Program-made: the position numbers and the translations under genes
In this document: piece after piece, positions 12,700 to 25,762 of the stretch
How positions within the stretch are numbered: the first letter of the stretch is position 1
How the letters are laid out: each line of letters begins with the position of its first letter
Assembly: GCA_028023455.1 (NCBI GenBank)
Contig: JAQFVV010012446.1
Coordinates: 2,418,001 to 2,482,000, forward strand
Source: Epiperipatus broadwayi
Taxonomy: Eukaryota > Onychophora > Udeonychophora > Euonychophora > Peripatidae
Direction of reading: 5' to 3'
Length of the DNA: 64,000 nucleotides
Notes under the pieces: model-generated
Told to the model about the DNA's origin: nothing
Seen by the model: only the letters and a program-made list of their open reading frames with translations
Databases searched by the model: none

Positions 12700-13388
12700 T
12701 CAATTACACAGAGGCCAAACTCTTCATACAGTAGCACCACTCAGTGCAAGCCAGAGCTTTCAATGGATGCAGAGAGGTTTGTGCATAAAATTCCTATCTC
12801 ATGCCTACTCATCTAAAAGTCACCAGATCAGCTTCTAGCTTATGACTTACATCAGTGAGGAACCTTGGATCTCAGAGCACTACACTCCAGCAGCCACTTT
12901 TTGCCTTATTAGCTAATGATAAAGCTTTTAGTTCAAAATGAAAACACAATAATGTTTTCGATTCAAGGTCATTAGCTTGTATAATTGTACAGATCTGAAC
13001 TCAGTTCAGCAATTATACTTTTTGGTCTCTTTGGTTCTTTGATAATCACAGTCACCATAATCCTATTGGATAGGATTGGTATTAAACCACTAAACATCAC
13101 ATGATCACTATTCTTTATGCTTACACAAGCTGTTTTCATAGAGGCCAAACTGTCCACACAGATCCGAAGTTCTATTGTGCAGTACTCGATCAAAGCCACA
13201 AGCTAGAAACTAGTCTGGGTATATTGGATGAGTAGGCACTAGATAGGGATTCTATGCACAAACTTTCCTGCATCCATTGATTATTCTGGCTTGCAATGAG
13301 TGGTGCTACTGTATGGAGAGTTTGACCTCTGTGAAAACAGCTTGTGTACAGATTAGTAATGGTGATTATGCGATATTTAGTGGTTTAA
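12700..13388. mobile_element. Foldback family F (copy 2)
   Basis: Inverted arms of about 170 bp: GAGGCCAAACTCTTCATACA at 12711 is answered by a reversed copy ending in GTATGGAGAGTTTGACCTC near 13329. A unique middle carries the CCTATTGGATAGGATTGGT palindrome and an AAACATCACATGATCAC block. No product is encoded; the open frame at 12972-13199 on the minus strand is incidental. Confidence 0.7.
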
Positions 13389-13491
13389 TCTTCATCTTCT
13401 TAATTGTCAATTTATTATTCAATAACTAATCACAACATTAAAAAAGCTAATGTTATAAAATGATAACCATTTATATTTATTACTGATTTCA

Positions 13492-13698
13492 ACTCGCGCC
13501 TCAATTCTCCATGCCATCCCATATTGCTGACCGACCTGATCACACACATGTTGAAAGGATAAATAAAGTGCGTGATCAGGTGGGTCAGCAATTTGAGCTG
13601 GTATAGAGAGTTGAGGGTCGTGTGAAAGTACTGAGTTCGAGTCCCTTATATATTACATTATATGTGCAGGTGTGTGTAAGCCTGTTCAGTATATTAAT
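13492..13698. mobile_element. Palindromic foldback with 12-bp TSD and B-box-bearing tail
   Basis: The arms pair ATTGCTGACC..GACCTGATCACAC with GTGCGTGATCAGGTGGGTCA and onward. The right-hand tail contains GAGTTCGAGTCCC, a good RNA polymerase III B box. TTACTGATTTCA flanks both sides (13480-13491 and 13699-13710). Confidence 0.75.
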
Positions 13699-14837
13699 TT
13701 ACTGATTTCAGTTATTTAATACTAAACTGGGCGGTGAAGGGGATCTTTTTCGTTTTTGTTTATGAAAGAAATTTTTTTTACTATCCCATGATAATAAAAA
13801 TGTTCCCTTATTAATGTTCACATAATCTAGTTTTATGATTTATGTCCAGGGATTGTATTTATGACATCATTAACAAAATAAATGAAAAAATATTATAAAG
13901 TAATCAGTTTGACACATGAACCTTTATAATTAATTTATCCAAATTGACTAGATATATATATATTTTTTACAGTACTAAAAAGATTAGTTCATTATTTATA
14001 TTTCTTTTTATTCCAGACTATCACAAGTCTATTGTGATTTTAAGTGAAAAACTTACGGCTTGGGTTGAATAGTGATAATGTAATGACCATACCAACTTAA
14101 AATAAAAAAGGGACTACATCTACAGTAAAACCAAAAAGTCTCAAGGTCCTGTAACATTCAATAAATCTTTCTAATCTCTAGGTAATTCACGCATGGATTA
14201 TTGCGAATGATTAAACGTATAAATTTTATTTTAAAAAATACATCCATGAAATATGAATTCAAATTTATGATTATTATTTCAGCAGTACGCTTGTGTGGTA
14301 TTCAAGGCACTGAGAGGAAGAGAGAGAAAAGACGCAACCGCCACCCCAACACACTATCTGAGATTTAAGCATACAGAAAATGTAATACCGATAAATAATT
14401 GTCATTCGATGATCAAGGCATATTAAAAAAAATTTAAATATATATTACTATTTGCACAACGTAATATTTAATTGTATATAATTTTCTATAGCAAAGTTTG
14501 TAAATACACGCAATAAAAATTTCATGCATATCAGATTATGGTTTAATATTTTATTTTTTGCGGATAACCTAGAGATGTGGCGCAAGTATCCGCATGTCTA
14601 TACCATGGCATTTGAATGTGATTAAAATGAGGCCAAACAATCTTAATTATGTTCTGCAGTCAATCTATCTAACTACCTAATTAAACGGTCAGTAAATGAG
14701 AAACTAGCTCTGGACTTAAAAATGCGCATTTTAAAATTATTAAAAAGGCTTATTTTGAACAAAGCAATGAATGTAATAGAAAAAATATATATATCAAATA
14801 ATGTATTTATTAAAAATCTATAACATACATCATTTCT

Positions 14838-15430
14838 AAGCCAATAAACATCACATGATCGCCATTTTTTATGCTTGCTTATGACTGTTATTAAAACAGG
14901 CAAAACTCACTATATGTATTGCCACACATAGCAAGCTAGAGTAATCAATGGATACCAGAAGGCTCGTGCATAAAATCCCCATCTAGTGCCTACTCATCCA
15001 ATATCCCCAGACTAGTTTCTGGCTTGTGGTCTTCATCAGTGAGGAGCCTCGTATCTGAGAGTACTGCATCTAGATCTTCGAATTTAAGGCAACCTTCTAG
15101 CAGCCACCTTTTAACTCACTTAACTACAAAACTATGAGTCTTAAATTGGAAACACCTTAATATTTTCAATCCAAGCTCATTAGCTTATATAGTCAAATAG
15201 ATCTGAACTCAGTTCAGTACCTATACATTTTGGTGTCTGTGGTTCTTTAATAACCATAGCCACCACTATCCTATTAGGCAGGATTAGTTTTAAGCTAATA
15301 AACATCACATGATCATCATTTCTTATGCTTGCTTATAACTGTTATTAAAACAGGCAAAACTCTGGCATCCATTGATTACTCTAGCTTGCTGTGTGTGGCA
15401 ATAAGTATAGTGAGTTTTGCCTGTTTTAAT
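14838..15430. mobile_element. Foldback family F (copy 3, near full length)
   Basis: It starts AAACATCACATGATCGCC, and TTATTAAAACAGGCAAAACT recurs at 14889 and 15343. A reversed copy, AGTTTTGCCTGTTTTAAT, lies at 15412-15429. The internal part shows the CTCCAGCAGCC-like block and the CCTATTAGGCAGGATTAG palindrome. Non-coding. Confidence 0.7.
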
Positions 15431-17100
15431 ACATAACTTCTCATACATAAAAAAGTAAACATGAAAAAGAATTGCGCATCTCTCCCTATTCAAGAATAAA
15501 CAGAAGTTGAATATATACATTATTCACATTCCACAACTAGTATGCCACTTAAACTTATCTTTTTAGAAATCACTTGTTTTACCGCCTTACTTTTGCGGCT
15601 TGCAGAAATTGTAGGTTAACGCACAGACATGACGTAATTAACCTTACTGGCTACTTATCGTAATCATTTCTGTTTAATGTTTATTTTTGCTTTCAGGCAC
15701 AATCAGATTATGATATTTAATTAAGTAGATCCCAAAATCGAACGATTCTAATATAACATTAAAAGTATCCCCACTTTCAGTAACGTAACTGAAATAATAA
15801 TAATGTCCTTGGGTTTAACTTTTGACATTAGATAATAAAGGCAGAAATTCAGTTTCAGTTGATCTAAATTGTTTCTTTTTAAAAGACTTGAGTGTTGAAA
15901 CAGATAAAGCTTTAGAAGTAGCTGTACACATAATAATTTGAAGACCTAAAATACCTCTTAAGATTTCTGTGAAAGAGTTAATCGCTGTTTTTTAAAAAAA
16001 CTGGACTGAACTGTTTGTTATCATTGAAAATGAACTACCATATTTTAAGTTAACTAAAATGCCTTTACAGAATATCAACAAATTTAAAAGTAGTATTATA
16101 GAAAAGTTAACGTTTTGTTAAGAAAGTTCTTATTCTTACAATTCACAATTTTAAAAAGATCTTTTAATATTTGAAATAAAGCAATGATTTGAAGATTTAT
16201 ACAGTACTCACAGAAATGAAATTTTAATGAAAAATAAATGAAATTTTATATTTAAGAAGAAAAAACAACTTTATTTTTGTTTTGTTTTCAGATGTATTTA
16301 TTTTAATAAATTTCTCTAAGACAGTGTAAACCAATAAAAAGACGGATCGATTTCTCTCCAGGCTGCTTGCAGCGCCACCTCTAAATCTAAGTCTGAGTTT
16401 TCTAGTAACGTAGTTTAGCTATTTAACACAAAAAATTTAAGATGTTAGCATGTCTGGATCATAAACGATAACAAGAAATATGACAGTGGGTTTCATACTT
16501 TCATAGATTGTCATCAATGTTCTTTCTCCCTGTCATCACGAAATCTTGCAAATCACTTAAAAACAAATCTTGTAACTCAAAGCTTCCTTACCATCCACAA
16601 TGTGAATCAATTCAATTATTTCAGTAACAGTTATAACCAATTTAACACAAAATTTAATATTCATGCATTATTCCTTAGTGGGTCAAGGTACAAAATGCAC
16701 TATTCCATTTCATGTTGTAATGTTAGAACCCCAAGATTTTCTGGTGAATAGCTAAGCCATCTCACTGCATAATACTTGTGTTGGTTCAGACTGGTGCTTC
16801 AGGTACCTTGGAGTAAAAACCAGTCTCCTTTTTACTAGGACATACTATAAATACAAAATTAAGATATAATCAGTATATACCTATTTGTTACACATGTAAA
16901 AAATGATGCACTATTACCAATATTTTATAGTAATAAAAAATATCGTCACATTAAAGAAAATCTACCGTTTATCACAATTGTGCTATAATTGTTTGGTGTG
17001 ATAATCATTTAACAGTGGCAGATTAGTCCATTTACCATTTTTTATATAAACAATCATATCAGGAAAAGTTCAATTGGACAGAAATAAGTTCTTAAAATCT
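15431..17100. other. Unassigned AT-rich DNA
   Basis: No gene, tandem repeat or element could be recognised in this stretch. Confidence 0.5.
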
Positions 17101-17107
17101 CTTTTCA

Positions 17108-18100
17108 ATGTTAATTGATTATTACATAAAAATGATTGAAAGAATGAAAAGACAGAGCTTACTGCTATTAATATTGTTTGTTAGACAACTTAAAAAAGAT
17201 ACAAAGAGAAGTAGGAAGATATGCTTTAGATGCAGATGTGTGAATGGTCAAGGAGGCAATTCAAGGAGAAATGGGATGGTCAAATTTTTAAATGAGAGAT
17301 GCAAAAAGACAAATGAAAATGTTCGATAGATTGCAATTTATGAATAAGAGAATAACCAAAATAGTATTTAATTGAGTTATGAGTAAAGGATAGGCAACAA
17401 GATGGTTGTGAAAGGTTGTATATGTTATGCAGAAGATTTGGATAAAGAATTTATGTCAGTATACTTATACAAAAGGTGGGGTGATAGCGTTAGGAGAATT
17501 GTTGCATGTTATAGAAGAATAGATGCATTAATAAAGAATAGGGAGTTATAGAGATGGAAGACTAGTTTGAAGAATAACAAGTATATATATATATATATAA
17601 ACAGAATATTGGGTGTGAGTTAATTTATGATAATAGCAAGGAAAGTAGTTAACTGTTTAAGGCTCAAATAGGATCTTTAGTAATAAGGGAATATACACAA
17701 ATGGGAAAATGTGGGTGATTTATTCTGAAAATTGTATAAGGAAGGCATAGAAAGAATTCGGGGTCTGTTAATTGAATGTAAATGCCTGCAAACAAACAAA
17801 GTACAAATAATGAAGTTGTGGAAGATTAAATATAAACAAAGTGATTATACCAGAAAGTGGGTTATTGGTTTTTATGCTGGGCTGGAAAAAGATAAGGAGA
17901 ATTTAGATATAAAGGCCATGGAGTTGACAAAGAATATGTTGTGGAAATGGATAGAGCAGGATAGAGAAAGAATATGAAAAAAACCTTAAAATGGGGAATG
18001 AAAAGGGAAGGTAAAGAGGTTGACCATTTCTCTGGGTATAATAGCTGAGAGATTGTTGATTGCAAAATGGAGGTCACAGTGCACAGTCCATTGCATCACA
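17108..18100 (+). mobile_element. I-like LINE 3' region, second copy (uninterrupted)
   Basis: DNA-level homology runs with 8.3-8.75 kb and then directly with 9.99-10.45 kb. The junction here is a TA-rich tract at 17580-17599 leading straight into AAACAGAATATTGGGTGTGA. Frames are broken by many stops. The last open part (17732-17977) retains the end of the knuckle region and DKENLDIKAMELTKNMLWKW. It supplies the empty site for the transposon at 8756-9987. Confidence 0.75.
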
Positions 18101-18389
18101 TCAATAGGAATATTGAATGATGAACAGAAAAAAATACCACATAGGGAAAATGGAGTAATCTACTTATTAGAATTAAAATAATATACATTAGAATAAAAGA
18201 AGAACTTGACAATAAAGCAAAAAAATGTCATTAAAGAAATCATTTATATAATATATCTTAGGTATGAATTCTTGACAATTTTGGATGAGATTCAGAAAGA
18301 AGTGCAAGATGAGTTTGGCAGATGAAGTTAGACCAGATAAAATCAGATGGTCATCATCTTAAATAAGAAACTCCAATCAAATTTAAAAT

Positions 18390-18745
18390 GTTTGGAAAAT
18401 TATAGTTTACCAATAGATATGCATGCACAATATTACACTGTTCTACGTTATCCTTTAAAGATCTTCCATTCAATTCTATTTATTTCCCAAAATCTTCAAT
18501 TGCACATATATCTTTCCATTTCTTATATCATCTAGCAAGATCAATCTCATCCATCTTTTCTTCTTGTTTCCATTTATCATTTGCCCAAAAATCTTTCATT
18601 AAATGATTTTTCATTCTTAGTATATGTTTAATCCAGTTTCTCTTTCTTTCTCTAATTTCTCAATCAAACTTCTTTTTTTATTTGCTCTTTCCAAAACTTC
18701 CTCATTTGTTATTTTAATTTATTCAATTAATTTTCTCTATTCTTT
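18390..18745 (-). mobile_element. LINE 3' tail remnant, antisense
   Basis: On the minus strand, frames give EEVLERANKKRSLIEKLEKE, RNWIKHILRMKNHLMKDF and LILLDDIRNGKIYVQLK with frameshifts between. This is the C-terminal ORF2 ending also seen at 10.6-10.8 kb. It is highly decayed. Confidence 0.6.
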
Positions 18746-19089
18746 TTTACAATCACATCACAAAGGCTTTCATTCTGTATTTAATTCTTTTAGTTATTGT
18801 GCACATTTCACAACCATACAATTAATAAAAATAATTATTAATTTGAATTAATTGGAAAGGGTATCAAACAAAGTGGTTAAGGAAGGTATTAAAAATGAAA
18901 AAGAATTGATTGATAAATACATTTTTTGGTAACTAAGCAAAAGCTATGAAAACATACCAGTAAAATTTTAAACATTCACAACATGCTATGAATTGGCATA
19001 AAAAATTTAGAAAAAAATAATGTTATGACTTTTAAAATATGATAAAAACATGATCGGTATTGAAGCTAAAAATATTAATAATAACAGTA

Positions 19090-19483
19090 GACAACTACTC
19101 TTTCTTATTGCATTACCAAATGTATACCATATAACGCTAAATCATCCATGCACTTTACTACTATTACATAATGCTTTATTTACCACCCTCTTTTACAGTT
19201 TACACTTTCAATTGCCCCAGAAATCTTCTTCAGAACTTTTATATATCCCCTAACTGAACTGAAGAAGACTGCTGCGGCAATTGAAACTGTAAACTGTAAA
19301 AAAGGTGGACAATTTACAGTTTTGATTGCCCCAGCAATCTTCTTCAGAACTTTTATATATCTCCTAACTCAGCTGAAGAAGATTGCTGGAGCAATTGAAA
19401 CTGCAAACTGTAAAAGAGGGTCGTAAATAAAGCATTGTGTAACAGTAATAAAGTGCATGGATGATTTAGTATTATATGGTAAA
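19090..19483. mobile_element. Foldback family G (copy 1)
   Basis: The outer arms are ACCATATAACGCTAAATCAT and its reversed form ATGATTTAGTATTATATGGT. Two inner hairpins carry CAATCTTCTTCAG and CTGAAGAAGATTGCTGGAGC. A left-only tail (reversed GGTATACATTTGG..GCAATAAGAAA) matches the tail of the copy at 31.9 kb. The TSD is not clear. Confidence 0.65.
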
Positions 19484-19837
19484 CAATACAGACAGTGTGA
19501 TTTATTGTTTAGGACAAACATTCTAGAGTCAAGGGAAAATATAAAGAAGTGGAGAAAATATTTAAATTTGTTGTTGACTTATTTAGGAATGAAACCGAAA
19601 ATATTAACATTTATTACTAAACTGTAGGAGTTTTATTAAAGATTGAAAAGAAATGAAACAATGAATGATATGTAATAAATGGAAAAGATTATGATTAAAA
19701 AAGGGAGACTGACTTTCATTTTAGGGTGGGAGAAATATAATAAAAAAAATTAAAAATTAATTATTACAGAATTCTTAAATATGGAATAAATATAGAAATA
19801 AATAAGAATTTTATGAGTATACATAAACCAATAGTAG

Positions 19838-20050
19838 TTAATAAAACAGACAAATCTCTCCATACAGTAGCACCACCAATGTAAGCCAGAGTAATCAATG
19901 GATGACAGAAGGCCTGTGCATAAAATCCCTATCTAGTGGTTACTGATCCAATATCCCCAGACTAGTTTCTACCTTGTGGTGTTTGTCAGTGAGAAGCCTT
20001 GGATCTAAAAACACTGCACTTAGATCTTGTGATGCTTAGTGGTTTAAACC
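19838..20050. repeat. Foldback family F (copy 4, partial)
   Basis: It has family blocks CATACAGTAGCACCACC, GTGCATAAAATCCCTATC, CCCCAGACTAGTTTCTA and CAGTGAGAAGCCTTGGATCT. Only one arm remains. Confidence 0.65.
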
Positions 20051-20860
20051 CCATAGTCGATGGCATGTGCGATAGGGAATGACCAATGCATTACATGACT
20101 AGAGAAATTATGTAATGCTTTATTGTAGTATTATGCATTTGTTAAACATTAATGAAAAAAATGCTTTTTTATTTAACTACAATTGCACTAATAATTAAGG
20201 TATTGTTTGATTTTATTTTGATTCAGTTTTAGTTGTAATAAGCTTCAGTTTAATAACTACATATAATAAAATAAAATCAGGAGTGTGTGAAGCACTGGAG
20301 AGAGAAGCTATAATGAATACAAATTACAAGACTATAAAATAATCAGCAGCTTAGTGCTTTTGAGGCAAGTTGCCTCATATTCATGGCAATAATAATAAAT
20401 AGTGCAGATAAGAATGCAAAATACATGCAAATTCTTTACACAGCCCAGCGTTTGGAGATATAGAAGCAGGTGTCACATCTGTTGATGGAGTTTTTATTAC
20501 CAGTAATGAAATATGCCTCTAATTTTTCACTTGCTGGCATTTTTCTCTATGTGCACTATTTTTGGGTTAGATGGTTCAAATGTATGACCGGTCTTTTGAA
20601 TTTTCTAAAAATATTGATGGATTGTCATCATTTTGCTGTGCTCTATTGTATGTGTATCTATGTTGAGCAGTTCTGTTAATTATACTGGCATTGGTCCTAC
20701 CATAGTAAATAGCTTGGCACTGGGTTGAGGGCATGAGATGCTGTAAATGACATGGGAGGTTTCAGTGGGATCAATTTTGTTTTTAAAGTTGTTAATAAGG
20801 CGATTAGTGGCAAATTAATATTGAAATTGACTCTGTGTTCATCTGAAAGTGAGTGATGCT
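20051..20860. other. Unassigned DNA
   Basis: No recognisable feature. A 69-codon open frame (20470-20679) lacks any motif. Confidence 0.4.
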
Positions 20861-20864
20861 GATA

Positions 20865-21150
20865 TTTTAGTAGTAATTATATGTTAGATTATTTCCATCA
20901 TCTAATATTAATTGTTAAACATCTTTAGAAAAATTCAAACTTTGGTTAAAATTTTCAAATACATTCAACTGTTCACAATAGCTCTCACATTCATATACAA
21001 CACAATGTTTCAAATAGTACTGGAAATAAGGTTGGGAACAAAAAAAACATCTCTAAATAATGCATTTCCCCCTTGCATTTTTCATAATGCTTTTATTAAA
21101 ATGTCTATCAGTTTCAATTGTATATCAGCCTTCTTCGGAGCTGAAAATAC
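20865..21150 (-). mobile_element. PLE 3'-end fragment, antisense
   Basis: TTATTTCCATCATCTAATAT, TCTTTAGAAAAATTCAAACT and AATACATTCAACTGTT match the left end of the PLE dimer at 33.9 kb. The block at 21103-21150, read in reverse, gives a CCGAAGAAGGCTG...GAAAC motif like those in foldback family G. Confidence 0.6.
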
Positions 21151-21633
21151 AACTGTATTATTTTTTGCAATAATTTTAATACTAAAGCAAATAAAATGGA
21201 GCTAATAAATATTTAATGTTAAAAATATGGAAATACATTAACAGATCAACTAAGATCTAAATATATTATCATAATTCACAATCCAGCTTCCTAAAAATCA
21301 TTTTAGCAAACATGTCCACAACACCCACTTTCTTACTATTAACGGCAATTCATTGGTCTACGAATAATCTTTTTTTCCTCATATAATCAATCATTTGAAA
21401 TAGGCATTATTCTTTACAAATGTTCTTAAAATATTCATTTAGAAATATGACTAGTGAATTATAGTATGGGGTTTGAACTTGGTTAATCAATCAATAAATT
21501 ATTATCTCTTGTTTATTTATGCAAACATTCAATAAACTTATTTTGATGTTTTTATATACACATGTACATACTAGTAGTAGTAAATAAACTCAAGTCATAC
21601 ATCATGTGACTTAATTTGATAAGCTTGTAATTG

Positions 21634-21873
21634 TAAACTAAAGTAATGATCATGCTAACAGCTCTAACAAGCTTTATCGATAAATGCCGCAAGAGAAAGT
21701 ATTTAAAATTTTTATCTAGAAACTATCCCCATCTCCAAACTGAGGATAGCCAATAGCTTCAAATTGATATGGGGATGGGAATAGTTTCTAGATAAAGATT
21801 TTAAATGCTTTCTGTTGTGGCATTTATCAATAAAGCTTGCTTGAAGTATTACCATACTCATTATTTTAGTTTA
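21634..21873. mobile_element. Palindromic foldback element
   Basis: The arms pair AAACTAAAGTAATGATCATG with its reverse near 21853-21873. The centre contains TCTAGAAACTATCCCCATCT against GATGGGAATAGTTTCTAGAT. The preceding block AAGTCATACATCATGTGACT also occurs in the palindrome at 44.74 kb. Confidence 0.65.
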
Positions 21874-21879
21874 CATAAC

Positions 21880-22913
21880 ATACATACATACGTTATTTTT
21901 TCTTGCATATTTTACTATTTTTACAATTTTATAAAAATAAATAAAATGCAATAAATAATCTATTTACATCACACTTGATTATATATGTAATATAAAAAAG
22001 AAAATAAACATTCAGTCATGCACTTTTCAAAAATTTATAGGCTCTCACCCGTAAAAATCAGTTTAAAAAGCATAAGTGGACCATTTATGCTTAGAGTTTA
22101 TCATTATATAAGCCAACCTTTGCTCATCAATGCAAATCTTACTGTTACTTAACATTTTGACTATATTTGTTTGGAATTTTGTTAAAAGGTTGTCTTGACA
22201 ACAGTTTGAAATTGTTGATTGTTATTGATATTGAGATTATCTAAGTGTTGGCTGACTTTTAATGATATATATATATATCCTTTCTTTATTACTATATAAA
22301 TGTGAAAGTTTGTTTATTTGTTTGTTACTTAATAATTCAACAAATATTTCACAATCTTTATTAATTTTGCATGATTTTTTTTTTTTTTTGGAGAATTATA
22401 TAGACTATGATTTTTTACTTTACATTACTTAATCGATTTTAAAACTTTGATAATTTGTAATGGTGAAAATGATTTGAAAAATACAATAAAAGGGTGGCAC
22501 TAATTAAAAGATTACTGATGTCCAAAGTTTTTTTAAACAGGTACAAAATATGTTGTGGCCTGCATATTCAAATATATATTACAGAAATGGAGAGAATTAT
22601 AGTTTTTAATATGCAAGGTGAAATCTGATTTCATAAATATATTTTAAATTACTTAAATTTCATTTGTGCTAAATATTTAATTTCTTACTTGCAAATAAAG
22701 AGTGAATAAAATACCACAATATTTAAATTTCATAGCCAGTTTCAAAAATTAGTTTATTATATGAGAAATATATTTGAACTAAAATCCTAAAACTTCACAT
22801 TCAGTAGTATAACTCATTGTAAAAAGTTATCTATTTTTTTGCAATACCGCTGTTGCTACCTCATATATTATTATTTTATGGAAATAATACATAAATATAT
22901 ATGCCACAGAAAC
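21880..22913. other. Unassigned AT-rich DNA
   Basis: No feature recognised apart from short TA and T runs. Confidence 0.45.
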
Positions 22914-23139
22914 AGATAAATATTATAAGATGTGATATGTTGGACTATTTCCATAATTTATGAAGGAATGTTGAATGTATCAAAAATTTTAAACTTTATT
23001 TAAACTTTCCAAATACACCAACTTGTTAGTAATAACACACAAATAGACAATACAGGTTAGTAATTACACAATGTTTCGAGTATTATTCTCCATTCTTCTT
23101 CAGGTGTTGCTGGCCTATATGCACAGTGACAATATTCAC

Positions 23140-23225
23140 TTAGAAGTTGAACTCGCACCTTTAGATTCTTGAATATTGAATTTAATGCAAATGCTCTACC
23201 AACTGAGCTATTCTGTCAAAGGCAA
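23140..23225 (-). other. tRNA-like module of PLE (left arm)
   Basis: Read on the minus strand: AATAGCTCAGTTGGTAGAGC (A box), a TTCAATATTCAAG hairpin in place of the anticodon arm, then GTGCGAGTTCAACTTC (B box). No normal anticodon loop can be drawn. Confidence 0.65.
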
Positions 23226-23252
23226 CATATATATTTATGTATGAGGGTTGGT

Positions 23253-23815
23253 TCAAATCCTCCTGAGTCCTCCAATTTTTTCCCCCATTATTATTATTAT
23301 TATTATTTTATTTTTATTTTTCCTAAGAACAAGATTAATTAGAGGCTTCCATACATTGTGTATTGCCATACTGGGTTGACTTATAAGATTATTTACCATT
23401 GTCATATGAGCAGCTTCCTTGAATTTTCTTCTATGCATTTTTTCCTCTTTATCCAATATTTTTGTATTTACCCACTTAAGCATATGGTCATTAGTACATA
23501 CATGATCTGCTATGGTAGACACATCTGTTTTTTCTCTTTTAAACATTAGTTTGTGCTCCTTCAATCACTGTTCAACAGGGCGACAGATCTCACCAATGTA
23601 TTTCTTCCACATTCACATGATATCTCATAGATGCAGTTTTTGTTCTTCAGCATTTCCAGTTTAGGCTTAATAGAAATAAGCATTCCTCAAAGTGTGGTAT
23701 GACTTTGGAAAGCAGTTCTAATGTTATATTGACTGCAGATTTTCTTTAACTTGTCCACCATTCCTGGTATGTATAAATACACTACTGTACCAATAATTGT
23801 TTTTTCTTTGGGTAT
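23253..23815 (-). pseudogene. PLE GIY-YIG endonuclease (left arm), frameshifted
   Basis: The last 103 codons (23253-23564) are open and start at KEHKLMFKREKTDVSTIADH. The GIY-YIG part before them (about 23565-23660) is in another frame, where the DNA is equivalent to NCIYEIPCECG..YIGE in the right arm. The endonuclease would nick the target next to the PLE RT. This copy is inactivated by the frameshift. Confidence 0.75.
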
Positions 23816-23824
23816 TTCTTTGTG

Positions 23825-24394
23825 TTATCTATTGAAGGTTTTTCTGATGACTGCTGATGGATAACCATTCTTCATAAGCATTTGTTCTATGTGAATCTTT
23901 TCTTTTTCCAAATCACTGGTTTCTGAACAAACCTCCTTTGCTCTGTTCCATAGTGATAGTACAATTCCTTGTTTAATGCTTCTTGTATGATTGATGTATA
24001 TGTCAAGTACTTGCCAGTGGTTCCTATACACTGTTGTTTTTACTTTGCCCTGAGGGAGTCTTGTCACAACAACATCCAAGAATGCCACTTTTTGTTCTTG
24101 TTCTGATTCCATCGTGAATTTAATTGTAGGTGATATGTTGTTAATGTGCATCCAGAATGACTGTAATTTTACCTTGCCATGAGGCCATACCACAAATGTA
24201 TCATCAACATATCGAAGCCACACTTTAGGTGGACATGGAGTAGTATTTATGGCTGTGGTCTCAAGTTCTTCCATGTAAATGTTGCTGAGCAAGGGTGACA
24301 GAGATGATCCCATGGCCATTCCTTGATTTTGTTGGAAGAATTGTGAGTTATATTGAAAGTATGTTGTTGTTACATAGAATGTTAATAATTCCAT
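23825..24394 (-). pseudogene. PLE reverse transcriptase, C-terminal two thirds (left arm)
   Basis: 189 codons. QGMAMGSSLSPLLSNIYMEE, then RYVDDTF with the catalytic YVDD, then FLDVVVTR and the SAVIRKTFNR linker toward the endonuclease. The Q-G-x-x-MGSSLSP and YVDD spacing is typical of PLE/telomerase-like RTs. The N-terminal RT motifs are cut off at the dimer centre. In the stretch TVYRNHWQVLDIYINHTRSI this arm has lost the bases encoding the KPTHTGQYL-type sequence of PLEs. Confidence 0.85.
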
Positions 24395-24583
24395 TATACT
24401 ATCAATAGGTAGAGCTATTGTAGTTTGTAGGCATTGTCTATTGTAAGGAAAAGGTTATGTGACGATAATAGTCTACAAACTAGAACAGCTCTACCTATTG
24501 ACAGTATAATGTAATTATTAACATTCTGTATAACAACAACATACTTTCAATATAACTCGGAAGAATTCCAACAAAATCAAGGA

Positions 24584-24940
24584 ATGGCCATGGGATCATC
24601 TCTGTCACCCTTGCTCAGCAACATTTACATGGAAGAACTTGAGACCACAGCCATAAATACTACTCCATGTCCACCTAAAGTGTGGCTTCGATATGTTGAT
24701 GATACATTTGTGGTATGGCCTCATGGCAAGGTAAAATTACAGTCATTCTGGATGCACATTAACAACATATCTCCTACAATTAAATTCACAATGGAATCAG
24801 AACAAGAACAAAAAGTGGCATTCTTGGATGTTGTTGTGACAAGACTCCCTCAGGGCAAAGTAAAAACAACAGTGTATAGGAAACCAACACACACTGGCCA
24901 ATACTTGTCATATACATTCAATCATACAAAGAAGCATTAA
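24584..24940 (+). pseudogene. PLE reverse transcriptase, C-terminal part (right arm)
   Basis: 118 codons beginning MAMGSSLSPLLSNIYMEE, with YVDD at residues 37-40 and FLDVVVTR further on. It keeps the VYRKPTHTGQYL block typical of PLE RTs, which is damaged in the left arm. A frameshift after HTKKH separates it from the downstream linker. The frame is open upstream only back to the dimer centre. Confidence 0.85.
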
Positions 24941-25042
24941 ACAAGGAATTATACTATCACTATGGAACAGAGCAAAGGAGGTTTGTTCAGAAACCAGTGA
25001 TTTGGAAAAAAAAGATTTACATAGAACAAATGCTTATGAAGA

Positions 25043-25474
25043 ATGGTAGTAGTAATCAAAAAAACCTTCAATAGACAACACAAAGAAATACCCAAAGAAA
25101 AAACAATTATTGGTACAGTAATGTATCCATACATACCAGGAATGGTGGACAAATTAAAGAAAATCTGCAATCAATATAACATTAGAACTGCTTTCCAAGG
25201 TCATACCACACTTTTAGGAATGCTTACTTCTATTAAGCCTAAACTGGAAATGCTGAAGAACAAAAACTGCATCTATGAGATACCATGTGAATGTGGAAGG
25301 AAATACATAGGTGAGGCCTGTTGCCCTGTTGAACAGCGATTGAAGGAGCACAAACTAATGGTTAAAAGAGAAAAAACAGATGTGTCTACCATAGCAGATC
25401 ATGTATGTACTAATGACCATATGCTTAAGTGGGAAAATACAAAAATATTGGATAAAGAGGAAAAAATGCATTGA
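25043..25474 (+). pseudogene. PLE linker and GIY-YIG endonuclease (right arm)
   Basis: 143 codons: linker FNRQHKEIP (9-17), then NCIYEIPCECGRKYIGEACC (75-94) carrying the YEI/YIG pair, R99 and the E102-H103 pair, and the H120-V-C122 motif common to PLE endonucleases. It ends at a premature TGA after EEKMH; the DNA beyond still reads KFKEAAHMTMVN. This is the best preserved copy of the domain in the window. Confidence 0.85.
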
Positions 25475-25684
25475 AGAAAATTCAAGGAAGCTGCTCATAT
25501 GACAATGGTAAATAATCCTATAAGTCAACCCAGTGTGGAAATATACAATGTATCGAAGCCTCTAATTAATCTTGCTCTTAGGAAAAAATAATAATAATAA
25601 GGGAGAAAAATTGGAGGACTCAGGAGGATTTGAACCAACCCTCATATATAAATATATCAAATTTTCTACTATATGTTGCCTTTG

Positions 25685-25762
25685 ACAGAATAGCTCAGTT
25701 GGTAGAGCGTTTGCCTTAAATTCAATATTCAAGAATCTAAAGGTGCGAGTTCAACTTCTAAG
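25685..25762 (+). other. tRNA-like module of PLE (right arm)
   Basis: GAATAGCTCAGTTGGTAGAG (A box), TTCAATATTCAAG hairpin, GTGCGAGTTCAACTTC (B box). Mirror of the module at 23140-23225. Confidence 0.65.
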
